DNA of 64,000 bases, taken from contig RFFP01000015.1 of NCBI GenBank assembly GCA_003696155.1, forward strand, positions 1 to 64,000, in the 5' to 3' direction. Shown here piece after piece: positions 11,494 through 21,176 of the stretch; within the stretch, counting starts at the first letter, position 1, and each line of letters starts with the position of its first letter. The notes beneath the pieces are model-generated. The model worked only from the letters and a program-made list of their open reading frames with translations. It was not told the DNA's origin and did no database searches. This stretch comes from Acidobacteriota bacterium (lineage in GTDB: Bacteria > Aquificota > Aquificia > Aquificales > Aquificaceae). Both the position numbers and the translations under genes were made by a program.

Positions 11494-12183
11494 GTGCTCC
11501 CTTAAAGCTTTGTAGCTATCGTTTAAAACAGACATACGGGGCATATAGCTAAATAGGTTGTACCTTTTATCCTGTTTAAAGTCCGTGGGATAGGGCACCA
11601 CATCCACGCCCAACCTTTTGAAGGCTTCCATCGCCCTGGGCATATGGTAGGCAGATGTTATCAGAGCAATCCTTTTAAAACCCCTTTTTTCGCAGAGCTC
11701 TTTTACGTAGAAGGCATTTTCTAACGTGTTCCTGCTCCTGACCTCGGATATTACCGCAGACTTCTCTATACCAAGCTCTTGGAGCATAGCCTTCATTATC
11801 TCAGCCTCTGGAAGGTTACCAACCGCAGATCCACCGGAGAGCACTATAGGCAGGCCGGTCTTTTTATGTAAGACGAAGGCTGTGAGCAGTCTTTTCATAG
11901 AGTCCTCCTTGAGTATGCCCGTGCTGTAGGCACCACCACCTAAAACCACAAGGGCGTCAACCTTTAGCTCCTTGGGAACTGGGTAGGCTTCCTCCAATGG
12001 TCTGTAAAGAAGGTCTTTGACAGGCTCTATGGATAGCAGGTACAGACTGAGGGCTGACATGATAGAGAGGGTTTTAGCAAGGGTTCTCCTATGGGAAAAG
12101 ATCCCTATTAGCAAAAAGGCCAGTATAAACAGGGTAGGGGGAAGGATAAGGGGCAAAACAAGCTTTTTTAAAAAAAAGCTCAT
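11461..12183 (-). CDS. YdcF/ElyC-type (DUF218) membrane protein
   Basis: DALVVLGGGAYSTG...SGGSAVG...SRNTLENA...ALITSAYHMPRA DUF218 signature. Confidence 0.85.
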   Translation of the reverse strand: MSFFLKKLVLPLILPPTLFILAFLLIGIFSHRRTLAKTLSIMSALSLYLLSIEPVKDLLYRPLEEAYPVPKELKVDALVVLGGGAYSTGILKEDSMKRLLTAFVLHKKTGLPIVLSGGSAVGNLPEAEIMKAMLQELGIEKSAVISEVRSRNTLENAFYVKELCEKRGFKRIALITSAYHMPRAMEAFKRLGVDVVPYPTDFKQDKRYNLFSYMPRMSVLNDSYKALREHLGSLAYSLLY

Positions 12184-12575
12184 CTCCTCTTTCTTACGCC
12201 TATGAGCACATCCTCAACCCTGTTCCTTTTAGCCAAATCCATCAGAGCGACCACAAACTTATGAGGGGCATCCTCATCAGCCTCTATCAGAATAATCTTA
12301 GGTGGATTTTCCCTTATCCTTGATTCTATATCTTGCAGGCTAATGTCCTTACCTTCCAGACCGTACCTTCCATCGGGGAAAACCTGAACTCTAAAGATGG
12401 AAAGACTTGACCTTTCGCCCTCTTTGGCGAAGGGGAGCTTTACAGCCAAGAAGGTTATGGGAGATTGGAAAGCTAGAACCGCAAGGAAGAGAAAGACTGC
12501 TAGCAGGGTGTCCACCAGCGGAACCACATCTATGTAAGCCCTCTCGTCGTAGCTCAGCCTTCTGCGTCTTCTCAT
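12180..12575 (-). CDS. Biopolymer transport protein ExbD/TolR-like
   Basis: DERAYIDVVPLVDTLLAVFLFLAV single TM with conserved Asp. Confidence 0.88.
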   Translation of the reverse strand: MRRRRRLSYDERAYIDVVPLVDTLLAVFLFLAVLAFQSPITFLAVKLPFAKEGERSSLSIFRVQVFPDGRYGLEGKDISLQDIESRIRENPPKIILIEADEDAPHKFVVALMDLAKRNRVEDVLIGVRKRR

Positions 12576-13183
12576 AGCAGTCTCAGAAGGTCAAAAACCT
12601 CCTCCTCGATCTTTGCCATTATGCTGTTGCCCCATATCTTGAAGAGCCAGTAAGCCAAAAGAGCCGGTATGGCTACTGCAAGACCCACGGCGGCAGCCAC
12701 AAGGGCCTCACCTATACCCATGGAGAGCATGCTCATTGCCTCCTCTGGGTTTGCTATGGCAAAGGCTGAGAAGACCTTTATAAGCCCCGTAATCGTACCG
12801 AAGAGGCCTATTAGGGGTGCGGTGCTAGCTACGGTCGAAAGAAGGGCTAGGTTCTTCTCAAGCTTGGGAAGCATAAGGGAGAGCTCTAGGTCCACCTCCC
12901 TAAGCAAGTCTGCCCTCGTTAACTTTCCTTCTTTATAGCTCTGAATAAGCACCTTAAGCATATTTCCTACTGGGGAGCTGTCAACAGATAGGAGTTTTAT
13001 GGCTCCGTCTATGTCTTTGCTTGCAAGCAGAGCCTTTGCATCCTTGACCGCCTTCCCAGTAAAGTTAGAAGCTCTCATGCTAAACAACCTCTCCACTATC
13101 ACCGCCCAAGAGAGAAGGGACAAGAAAAACAGGGGATAGATGGCCAACCCTCCCTTTTGAAGCAGTTCAAATATACCTTCCAT
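12572..13183 (-). CDS. MotA/TolQ/ExbB proton channel family protein
   Basis: APLIGLFGTITGLIKVFSAFA...GIGEALVAAAVGLAVAIPALLAY. Confidence 0.92.
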   Translation of the reverse strand: MEGIFELLQKGGLAIYPLFFLSLLSWAVIVERLFSMRASNFTGKAVKDAKALLASKDIDGAIKLLSVDSSPVGNMLKVLIQSYKEGKLTRADLLREVDLELSLMLPKLEKNLALLSTVASTAPLIGLFGTITGLIKVFSAFAIANPEEAMSMLSMGIGEALVAAAVGLAVAIPALLAYWLFKIWGNSIMAKIEEEVFDLLRLL

Positions 13184-13184
13184 G

Positions 13185-15722
13185 CTATCTCACCTCACAC
13201 TTAGGTAGTTCTTGTTTAAACCTTCTGTAAAGGCTTAACTCCTCGGGTTTTGCTCTCTTCTCATCGAAGCGCTCCAAGAAACAGCTCGCATCCTTTCTTG
13301 CTTTCCTTTCCACAAGGAGCCTCGTTCCTTCAAGTATAGCTTGGTTATAACGCTCATAATCCCTATGGTTTACCGATATGTCTACAAGCTCCTCCAAAGC
13401 CTTGGACTTATCACCTCTGCGCATGTGGTCAAGGGCAGAAAGGTAAAGGGCCTCTGCTCTTGTATTCTTCTCTGGGCTGTCTTTCAAATAGTCAAGGTAC
13501 AACCTGTTGTTGGTACCCTTATAGAGTTCCAATAGGTATCTTTCAAATTCTTGACTTCTGTATCCTACGGACATGAGTTCCTGAGCCAAGGACTGGGAAG
13601 CCCCCAGCTCCTTTATTCCTAGATAGATTCCCATAGCCTTCACCTTATCCTCCCTCGAGCCTTCACTTAGCAGACCCGCAAGGCTCTTCGCATCTCCTGC
13701 CTGAGTGTAGAGTTTAACAAGCTCCTCCCTTGCAAGCCTGCTCTCCTCAGGACCTCCCTCCTTATAGACCTTATACAGCAGAACAGCCTTCTTAGGAGGC
13801 TCCTTTTCAATCTCCGCAAGCTTAAGTATGGCTTTAAACCTTAGGGGCGTTTCTAAAAGCTCTAAGAGCTCCCTTTCTGCTTCCCTCGTTCTACCATCCT
13901 TTATGTAAAGAAGGGCGAGCTGATATCTTAGCTCGTTGGAAATGGGAGAGCTCTTACCTTCCTTTGAAAGGTAGTCTTTTATAAGCCCTTCCATCTCCTT
14001 GTCGCTGAGCTCCTTCTCTCCGATCTCAAGCAGTGCAAGGGTTGCGGACCTTGCCTCTTTGCTGTCTGGAAACCTCCTAAGAACCTGGTAATACCTGTCC
14101 TTTGCGGACTGTATGTCTCCCATGTTGTAGAGACTGTCTCCAGCTTTAATAAGAGCTTTAGGTTTCATGGGGCTCTGGTCCGAAACCTTGTCAAAGTATA
14201 ACAAAGCTTTTGTGTAGTTTCCCTCAAGAAAGTAGGATAGACCTAAGAGATAGCTCTCTTCATCGCTCTTGTCAGTTAGAAAGGTTCTTGCAAGCCTTTG
14301 GTCCCCCATCATAAGGGCAGCGCGTGCTTGAAGGAGGCGACTGCCGTGGTCTGCTCTGCCACGCAGTATGTTAAGAACTTCGCCGTACCTCTTTAAGTTG
14401 TAGAGAGCTAAGGCTCTATGGTATGGGTCTTCAAAAAAGCTAAGAGCTCCAAGCCAATCTCCCCTTCTAAACCTTTCCCATCCAGAGTATTCCTTGTACA
14501 GGTCAAGGTAAGAGCGTGATACCTCATTTAGGGCTTCCGTCATATCTCTTCCACTCCAGTAGAGAGCTTCTAAAAGCCAGAGGTAGTCCTCCCTGCTCTT
14601 TTCCCTTTTATCCTTTATTATTCCGTAAACCTTATCGTAGTTTCCCAACCTAATGGCGGAGTAGACCGCATATCTGGAGCTTCCCGCCTGAAGGAAGTTA
14701 TAAAGAGCCAGACTGTAGTCTCCAGAGTTGTAAGCTATTATGCCCGCCTTCTCAAGAAATCTAGGATTTCTTGTAAGGGAATAAACATAACGTGATAGGA
14801 CCACATCCTTGGAGGACAGTATGCCATATAGGTTATCCGCAAGCCTTCGGTTTACAGTTTCAAGCAGTCCAGCAAGCCTAAGAGCTTCCTCCACTTTGCC
14901 TTCCTTAATATCCGTAAGAGCCATGTAGTACAGAGCTATATCCCTGTAAGGTCTAGCCGGTTTTGAGTAGTCAGATAGTATAGGTTTAGCTTCTCTGAGG
15001 TTCCCTTCCCTGTATAACCTCAGAGCCCTAGCGAGCCTTGTGCTATCCCTGTATTGGGAGTTTTCCTTACCCATTAAAAAGTCTTTTATATATCCACAGT
15101 ACTGGATGAAAACAGCTTCTTCACATTCAGGGCTTGTTAACACCCCCCTCTTTATGTTAAACACCGCCCTCCACATGGGGTCCTGGTTTTCGGGAACTGA
15201 GTTTCTAATCCTAAAGTTCAAGGCGTAGTATGCCTCACAGGAAGCCTTTTGATACATATGGGTTGTACCGCAGGAAGTCTTAAAGAGCTCAAGAGCACTT
15301 TCTTGCTGTCCTCGGGAGTAGGATATGACTCCGAGCACGTACTCGGCCATGGGCTTGAAGGGGGAGTTCATGACAATAACCTTTTTTAGTTCCTCCTCCG
15401 CCAGGTCGTACTTTCCCCTCAGGTAGTAATCTACACCAAGCCTATAAGAGATAGCATCCTTCGGCTCCCCACAGCTCACCCCTGTGTTCCTCTCAATGGG
15501 CTTTATCTGAGTAAACTCCATTAACTTTGGAGCTTCCAAAAGCTCGCCCAAGAGGTCAAGCTCTCTATCCTCCTGCATCTCCAACCTTGCGGGAGCATAG
15601 AGTTTGGGCTTTTCTTCTAAGAGCTTGCCTGTGAGCTCCACATCAACGTCAAACTCCCTTCTTATCTGCTGAGCAAAGGATAAAAAAAGGAACAGGCTAA
15701 AGAGCCCTATGAGCTTCCACAT
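13185..15722 (-). CDS. Large exported TPR-repeat protein
   Basis: N-terminal signal-like segment then repeated TPR-type helices (e.g. AYNSGDYSLALYNFLQAG, KALIKAGDSLYNMGDIQSAKDRYYQVLRRFPDS). Confidence 0.8.
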   Translation of the reverse strand: MWKLIGLFSLFLFLSFAQQIRREFDVDVELTGKLLEEKPKLYAPARLEMQEDRELDLLGELLEAPKLMEFTQIKPIERNTGVSCGEPKDAISYRLGVDYYLRGKYDLAEEELKKVIVMNSPFKPMAEYVLGVISYSRGQQESALELFKTSCGTTHMYQKASCEAYYALNFRIRNSVPENQDPMWRAVFNIKRGVLTSPECEEAVFIQYCGYIKDFLMGKENSQYRDSTRLARALRLYREGNLREAKPILSDYSKPARPYRDIALYYMALTDIKEGKVEEALRLAGLLETVNRRLADNLYGILSSKDVVLSRYVYSLTRNPRFLEKAGIIAYNSGDYSLALYNFLQAGSSRYAVYSAIRLGNYDKVYGIIKDKREKSREDYLWLLEALYWSGRDMTEALNEVSRSYLDLYKEYSGWERFRRGDWLGALSFFEDPYHRALALYNLKRYGEVLNILRGRADHGSRLLQARAALMMGDQRLARTFLTDKSDEESYLLGLSYFLEGNYTKALLYFDKVSDQSPMKPKALIKAGDSLYNMGDIQSAKDRYYQVLRRFPDSKEARSATLALLEIGEKELSDKEMEGLIKDYLSKEGKSSPISNELRYQLALLYIKDGRTREAERELLELLETPLRFKAILKLAEIEKEPPKKAVLLYKVYKEGGPEESRLAREELVKLYTQAGDAKSLAGLLSEGSREDKVKAMGIYLGIKELGASQSLAQELMSVGYRSQEFERYLLELYKGTNNRLYLDYLKDSPEKNTRAEALYLSALDHMRRGDKSKALEELVDISVNHRDYERYNQAILEGTRLLVERKARKDASCFLERFDEKRAKPEELSLYRRFKQELPKCEVR

Positions 15723-16332
15723 AAAATTCCCCCAGGTGGCATGTTATGTTCAGCCTAATTATAACATTTCTGTCCCCTTCCATATGGACAAGGGAAAAGC
15801 TGGCATTATCGCAACCGAAGGACCAAAACTTAGAAAGGTCAACCTTTAGAAGGGCACAGTACATAGCTCTTATGGGCACCGTGTGGGAAACCACAACTAG
15901 GGATTGACCCCAATGCTTTTCTTTTATCTCCTCAAGAAAGCTCTTTACCCTAAGGTAAACGTCCTGAAGGCTCTCCCCACCTTCAAAGCTGACCTTATGA
16001 GGCTCTTCAAGCCAGAGCCTAAACTCCTCAGGATACAGTCTCTGCACCTCATTCACGAGAAGACCGGACCACTTACCGTGGTCTATCTCTATTACCCTCC
16101 TTTCCTCCATCACAGGAAGCCCCTTAACCCTCCCAATTTCAAGGGCTGTTTGATAGGTTCTCTTAAGTGGGGAGGAGTAAACAACGTCTATATGCACATC
16201 TCTGAAGAAGTCCCCAAGTCTTGTAGCTTGCATCCTTCCGAGCTCTGAAAGCTCTGGGTCAAGTAAACCCTGGTATCTACCGATGGGGTTCCACTCGCTT
16301 TCTGCGTGTCTTACTATGTATAGCTTTACCAT
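15697..16332 (-). CDS. pspA: Histidine phosphatase family, metal-independent phosphoserine phosphatase PspA-like
   Basis: LYIVRHAESEWNPIGRYQGLLDPELSELG...VEIDHGKWSG...VVSHTVPIRAMYCALL; strongly resembles Hydrogenobacter thermophilus PspA as recalled. Confidence 0.85.
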   Translation of the reverse strand: MVKLYIVRHAESEWNPIGRYQGLLDPELSELGRMQATRLGDFFRDVHIDVVYSSPLKRTYQTALEIGRVKGLPVMEERRVIEIDHGKWSGLLVNEVQRLYPEEFRLWLEEPHKVSFEGGESLQDVYLRVKSFLEEIKEKHWGQSLVVVSHTVPIRAMYCALLKVDLSKFWSFGCDNASFSLVHMEGDRNVIIRLNITCHLGEFYVEAHRAL

Positions 16333-17450
16333 ATGCCGTGTTCCATTAGGGTCTGTGTGTATGACCTCACCGCCTGCCCCATTTCAACGGGAAGACCAAG
16401 CCTCTTAAGAGCCACCTCAAGCATGCCGACGAGCATAAGTCCATCCTTCGGGTCCACACCCATATGGGATATGCGGAATATCTTACCCTTTAACTCATCC
16501 TGCCCACCTGCTACCCTTATGCCCAACCTTAAGAGTTCCTTTCTTATCTCCTCTGCTCTGCTACTGCTTATGGCACTTACCGAAAGGGATGGAATTTTTG
16601 CAAACTTTTCAAGACCTAAGGCTTGAACAGCTTTCAACGTTCCCTCCGAGAGGGCCCTGTGCCTTTTCTCCACCCTCTCCATACCCTCTTCCAAAAGTAT
16701 TTCCAAGGACTCTTTTAGTGCCAGTATGAGGCTTATGGCAGGGGTCCAAGCGGTTTGCCCTTCCCTTTGCTTTGAAAGCTCCCTTTTGATGCTGAAGTAA
16801 AAGGCTCTTTCTTTTAAACTCCTTTCAGCCTTCTGGGAAAACCAGAGTATGGAAAGACCTGGTGGCAACAGAAAACCCTTCTGAGAGCCTCCTATGAGCA
16901 CATCTACAGCCCACTCTGAGGGCTTTATGTTGTAAACACCTAGGGCAGTTATGGCATCTGCCACGCAGAGCACATCTCTATCTTGGCATAGCTTACCTAT
17001 CTCCGGCGTAGGGTGGTAAGCACCCGTGGAGGTCTCAGAAACCTGAAGGAGCACACCCCTGCAGTCTGGGTTTTCCTTCAGAAGCCTCTCTACTGCCTCT
17101 GGGTCTGCAGACTCACCCCAGGGCACCTTGTACTCTACAGGTCTTAACCCCCAATGCTGGGAGAGTTTGAGCCAGCGCTCCCCAAACTTGCCACCGTTTA
17201 TAACCAGGACCTTGTCACCTTCCTCAAAAAAGCTGAGCACCGCAGACTCCATGGCACCCGTGCCTGAGGAGGCAAAGAAGACAAAGCTATCTGAAGGCTC
17301 ATCCAAGAACCTTTTGAAGAGCTCTCTGACCTCCAAAAAAGCAGTCCTGAACTCCTCTGTCCTATGGTGTATTATCTGTTTTCCTAGGACCTGCCTTACC
17401 CTTTCGGGAAGTTCCACGGGTCCCGGCGTGAATATCCTCTCCTGAGCCAT
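16326..17450 (-). CDS. Class V aminotransferase (serine-glyoxylate / alanine-glyoxylate type)
   Basis: FTPGPVELPERVR...SSGTGAMESA...DAITALGVY...GGSQKGFLLPPGLS (PLP lysine). Confidence 0.88.
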   Translation of the reverse strand: MAQERIFTPGPVELPERVRQVLGKQIIHHRTEEFRTAFLEVRELFKRFLDEPSDSFVFFASSGTGAMESAVLSFFEEGDKVLVINGGKFGERWLKLSQHWGLRPVEYKVPWGESADPEAVERLLKENPDCRGVLLQVSETSTGAYHPTPEIGKLCQDRDVLCVADAITALGVYNIKPSEWAVDVLIGGSQKGFLLPPGLSILWFSQKAERSLKERAFYFSIKRELSKQREGQTAWTPAISLILALKESLEILLEEGMERVEKRHRALSEGTLKAVQALGLEKFAKIPSLSVSAISSSRAEEIRKELLRLGIRVAGGQDELKGKIFRISHMGVDPKDGLMLVGMLEVALKRLGLPVEMGQAVRSYTQTLMEHGIW

Positions 17451-17461
17451 GGTAGACTATT

Positions 17462-17998
17462 TTACCCTATGCTCGGCCCTTTCCCTTGGCTGAGGTATAG
17501 GTTCTTATAGGCTATATAATTCTGGGCAGAGTTTTTTATGAGCTCTATCTCCTCCTCTTTTAGCTCCCTTACCACCTTGGCGGGAAAGCCTGCCACCAAA
17601 ACCCCTGAAGGAAACCTTTTACCGGGTGTGAGCAGAGCCCCCGCACCCACCAGAACGAAATCCTCAATCTCCACGCCGTCCATGACTACCGCACCCATGC
17701 CCACAAGAACGTAGTTTCCTATCTTACAGCCGTGCAGGATTACCCTATGGCCCACGGTAACGTAATCGCCTATAAGCGTAGGATGGGTACGGTGGGTGAC
17801 GTGGATAACAGAGCAGTCCTGTATGTTGGTACCCTTGCCCATACGTATAAAGTTCACATCTCCCCTCACCACAGTACCAAACCATAGAGATGAGTCCTCA
17901 CCTATCTCTACATCACCTATTACCACAACATTTTCTGCGAGGAAAACGGAGGTGTGTATATGGGGTCTTTTCTCGCCATAGGGTAGTATCAGGGCCAT
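17462..17998 (-). CDS. Gamma-carbonic anhydrase family protein (left-handed beta-helix hexapeptide repeats)
   Basis: VVIGDVEIGEDSSLWFGTVVRGDVNFIRMGKGTNIQDCSVIHVTH...VGHRVILHGCKIG. Confidence 0.92.
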   Translation of the reverse strand: MALILPYGEKRPHIHTSVFLAENVVVIGDVEIGEDSSLWFGTVVRGDVNFIRMGKGTNIQDCSVIHVTHRTHPTLIGDYVTVGHRVILHGCKIGNYVLVGMGAVVMDGVEIEDFVLVGAGALLTPGKRFPSGVLVAGFPAKVVRELKEEEIELIKNSAQNYIAYKNLYLSQGKGPSIG

Positions 17999-18045
17999 GT
18001 TTTCCCTCTATTTTAACCTAAAGATGGTTTAAATTATATAGACCC

Positions 18046-18651
18046 ATGTATGGTGAGATTTCCGAGCTTATAAACATAGGAAGGGAGCTCCACCTTAGGG
18101 GGTGGCTTCCTGCCACGGGTGGGAACCTCTCTGCAAGGCTCAAGGAGGAACTTATATGCATAACTGCCTCTGGGAGCCACAAGGGACATCTTACCATGGA
18201 AGACTTTGTCTTTGTGGACCTGCGGGGCAATGTGCTAGAAGGAAGAGGAAAGCCCTCTGCGGAGACGGAGCTTCATCTTCTGGTGTACAGACTCTTTCCA
18301 GAGGTGAGGTCTGTACTGCACGTGCATTCACTAAACTCTACACTTATATCACGGCTTTCTGGGGATAAGGTGGTTCTTGAGGGATACGAGCTTCTCAAGG
18401 CTTTCAACGGTATAAGGACCCACCAAACCACCATAGAGGTGCCCGTGCTGGAAAACTCCCAGGATATGCGGGAGCTTTCCAAGAAAGTTGAAGAAGCTCT
18501 AAGGGAAGGTCCGGGAACTTATGGCTTTCTCCTTAGATCTCACGGTCTTTACACCTGGGGTGGGAGCATAAGGGAAGCCTACATAAGACTTGAAGCCTTT
18601 GACTTTCTCTTTGAATGTGAGCTAAAACTTCTGCTAGGAGGTAAGAGATGA
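18046..18651 (+). CDS. mtnB: Methylthioribulose-1-phosphate dehydratase (class II aldolase family)
   Basis: GWLPATGGNLSARL...LHVHSLNST...SHGLYTWG; adjacent to mtnD and mtnC. Confidence 0.9.
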   Translation: MYGEISELINIGRELHLRGWLPATGGNLSARLKEELICITASGSHKGHLTMEDFVFVDLRGNVLEGRGKPSAETELHLLVYRLFPEVRSVLHVHSLNSTLISRLSGDKVVLEGYELLKAFNGIRTHQTTIEVPVLENSQDMRELSKKVEEALREGPGTYGFLLRSHGLYTWGGSIREAYIRLEAFDFLFECELKLLLGGKR

Positions 18652-19202
18652 GCCTTTTGCTGGTCTACAAAGAAGATGGAGAGCTCTTAGAAAGGGTTGA
18701 AGACCACAAGCAGATAGCCAAAAGGCTTGACAGCATAGGTGTGCGCTTTGAAAGGTGGAAAACAGACAGGGAACTTCCCTTCTCCGCAACGCAGGAGGAG
18801 GTGCTCCAGGTCTACAGGGAAGAGGTGGATAGGATAGTTGAGGAGTTTGACTTCAAATCCATAGATGTGGTGAGCTTAACTCCAGAGCATCCCAAAAGGG
18901 AGGAGCTCCGCGGTATGTTCCTCTCCGAGCACACCCATTCGGACTTTGAGGTTAGGTTCTTTGTTGATGGTCGTGGCACCTTTTACCTTCATCCCGATGA
19001 CAAGGTCTACGTAGTCCTCTGCGAGAAAGGAGACTTCATAAGCGTGCCTGCCCACACAAAACACTGGTTTGACATGGGCTCCAAGCCCTTCTTCAAAGCC
19101 ATAAGGTTCTTCTCCATACCCGAGGGCTGGGTTGGAAACTTCACAGGATCGGACATATCCAAGAGGTTCCCAGAACACGACGCCCTTCTCCAGATGCTAT
19201 GA
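18648..19202 (+). CDS. mtnD: Acireductone dioxygenase
   Basis: SEHTHSDFEVRFFVDGRGTFYLH...VPAHTKHWFDMG metal-binding motifs. Confidence 0.93.
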   Translation: MSLLLVYKEDGELLERVEDHKQIAKRLDSIGVRFERWKTDRELPFSATQEEVLQVYREEVDRIVEEFDFKSIDVVSLTPEHPKREELRGMFLSEHTHSDFEVRFFVDGRGTFYLHPDDKVYVVLCEKGDFISVPAHTKHWFDMGSKPFFKAIRFFSIPEGWVGNFTGSDISKRFPEHDALLQML

Positions 19203-19867
19203 TAAGGACTATACTGACGGACATAGAGGGGACAACTTCATCCCTCTCCTACGTAAAAGAGGTTATGTTCCCCTACTCAAGGAAGAGGTTAAGGGGATTT
19301 CTACAGGAGCATTGGGAAGAGGAGAGGGTAAAGTCCATAGTGGAGAGGCTTTCAGAAAGGCTCGGAAGGAAGGTGGACTTAGAGTTAGCTACAAAAACCT
19401 TTGAGGAATGGATAGATAAGGACCTAAAGGAGGGGCTCCTCAAGGAGCTCCAGGGGCACATATGGGAAGAGGGCTTTCTCTCGGGTGAGTTGAAGGGGCA
19501 CGTCTATGAAGACGCCTACGTAAAGCTAAAAGAATGGAAAGAGAAGGGCTACAGGCTATATGTGTACTCCTCGGGTTCTGTGAAGGCTCAAAGGCTCTTC
19601 TTCGGGCACACAGACTACGGCGATATAACACCGCTCTTTGACGGCCTTTTTGACACCTCAATAGGCAGCAAAAGGAGCCCAGAATCCTACAGAAGGATAG
19701 CTGAGACCATTGGCGTTCCACCTCAAGAGATATTATTTCTCTCTGACCTTGAAGAGGAGCTGGATAGCGCAAAGTCCATATGTATTGAGGTAGTCAGAGT
19801 CTGCAGGGAGGACCATTGCAACTCAAGGCATAGGGTTATAAGTAGCTTCTACGAGCTTGACCTTTGA
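19199..19867 (+). CDS. mtnC: Enolase-phosphatase E1
   Basis: ILTDIEGTTSSLSYVKEVMFPYS; YVYSSGSVKAQRLFFGHTDYGD. Confidence 0.93.
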   Translation: MIRTILTDIEGTTSSLSYVKEVMFPYSRKRLRGFLQEHWEEERVKSIVERLSERLGRKVDLELATKTFEEWIDKDLKEGLLKELQGHIWEEGFLSGELKGHVYEDAYVKLKEWKEKGYRLYVYSSGSVKAQRLFFGHTDYGDITPLFDGLFDTSIGSKRSPESYRRIAETIGVPPQEILFLSDLEEELDSAKSICIEVVRVCREDHCNSRHRVISSFYELDL

Positions 19868-21171
19868 AGGGTAAGGGCTCTCAAAGAGTAAAGGACGAAG
19901 AGTATACCACCAAACACCGCAAGGAGGGTTCCCAAGAGCATAAGCCCTAGGGAGAGCAGGACGGTGGGGTCGTCGGTGTAGGCTGTGCCGTAGGTCTTTC
20001 TGGGTGCGTTTCTCAAACCCGCAAAGAAAAGACCAAGCACAAATAGGACCATACCCACACCGTACATATAAACCTGGGAAAGGGGAAGTAGACTAAGCCT
20101 TTTTGTATAACCGAGCTCCTTAAGTAGGCTGTAGCCCAAAGCCATAAAGGCGAGGGTCTGGCTTGTTATAACGCCATGGTAATGGGCTGGTATGCTCAGG
20201 GTTGAGCTCATACCCTTGTAGCCAGTAGTAGGGTCCAAAAAATACTCCACAAAGGAAGGAAGGAGCCCCGCGTAGGCTATGCCCACACCAAGAAGGTACA
20301 AAACCACGGAGAGCACCAGAGCTATAAAATAAATGCCTCTCTGAGCTTGCCTCATGTTTTTGAGTATCACGTAAAGGTGGAAGAAGATGGGTAAACCAAG
20401 ACCTAAGGCATAGCCCACGTCTGTGATGGTCCTCGCAGAGCGTGAAACGGGGTCTTCAAAGACCACGGGCAGTAGCACATAGAGGGAGCAAAAAAGTAGG
20501 GAGGCGGAGCTGAGGTATCTAAGCCTGTCCAGGTAGACCTTTACACCGCTCAGCTTCAGAAGAGAGTACCAGGCAAAGAGGAGCATGGTGCCGTTTATAA
20601 ACTGGTGCACATGCCCGGGAGCCCAATAAAGCCTTTCGTAGAAAAGGTAGAGCTCCTCTCTTGAGCCAGCCTTTGGTAAGGAGGTAAAGGTCGCCAGAAG
20701 CATAAGGAGCGATAGGAAAACCGCCAAACTAACAAGGTGCTCCTCAAAGTTCTTAGATGTCAACCCTCTGAGGGCGTGCCTCCAAAGACTAAAGCCGCCC
20801 ACCCAAAAACCCAAGAAAAAGAGGATGGCTCCAAGCCAAAAAAGGGGGTGGTCAATGGTGGGAAGGTAGTTGTTGGAAACAGCCTTGCCAAGACCAGAGA
20901 GAGAAAGGAAGGCAATAAGAAGGATACCCGTAAGGGAAAGGTAGAAGGGTGTTTTTAGCTCTACTTTAAAGGTCCTGCTCCAGAGTAGTAGGGTAAAGGT
21001 CAGGAAGAAGCCCACTATGGCAAGGTCCACATGGCCTATTATGGCATGGTAGAAGTATTCGGGGGGAACGAGCTTGTAGACCATGGGAGCCCTTGCCACC
21101 GCAGCAACCAGAGCCAGAAAACCACCAAGACCCAAGGAAACAACAGAAAGGGTAAGCCAGGACCTCTGCAT
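19849..21171 (-). CDS. Divergent heme-copper oxidase subunit I-like membrane protein
   Basis: About 12 TM segments; WAPGHVHQF, IPAHYHG and RNAPRKTY resemble subunit I helices VI and X and the PRR loop; next to ctaB/ctaA. Confidence 0.7.
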   Translation of the reverse strand: MQRSWLTLSVVSLGLGGFLALVAAVARAPMVYKLVPPEYFYHAIIGHVDLAIVGFFLTFTLLLWSRTFKVELKTPFYLSLTGILLIAFLSLSGLGKAVSNNYLPTIDHPLFWLGAILFFLGFWVGGFSLWRHALRGLTSKNFEEHLVSLAVFLSLLMLLATFTSLPKAGSREELYLFYERLYWAPGHVHQFINGTMLLFAWYSLLKLSGVKVYLDRLRYLSSASLLFCSLYVLLPVVFEDPVSRSARTITDVGYALGLGLPIFFHLYVILKNMRQAQRGIYFIALVLSVVLYLLGVGIAYAGLLPSFVEYFLDPTTGYKGMSSTLSIPAHYHGVITSQTLAFMALGYSLLKELGYTKRLSLLPLSQVYMYGVGMVLFVLGLFFAGLRNAPRKTYGTAYTDDPTVLLSLGLMLLGTLLAVFGGILFVLYSLRALTLQRSSS

Positions 21172-21176
21172 TCTCT

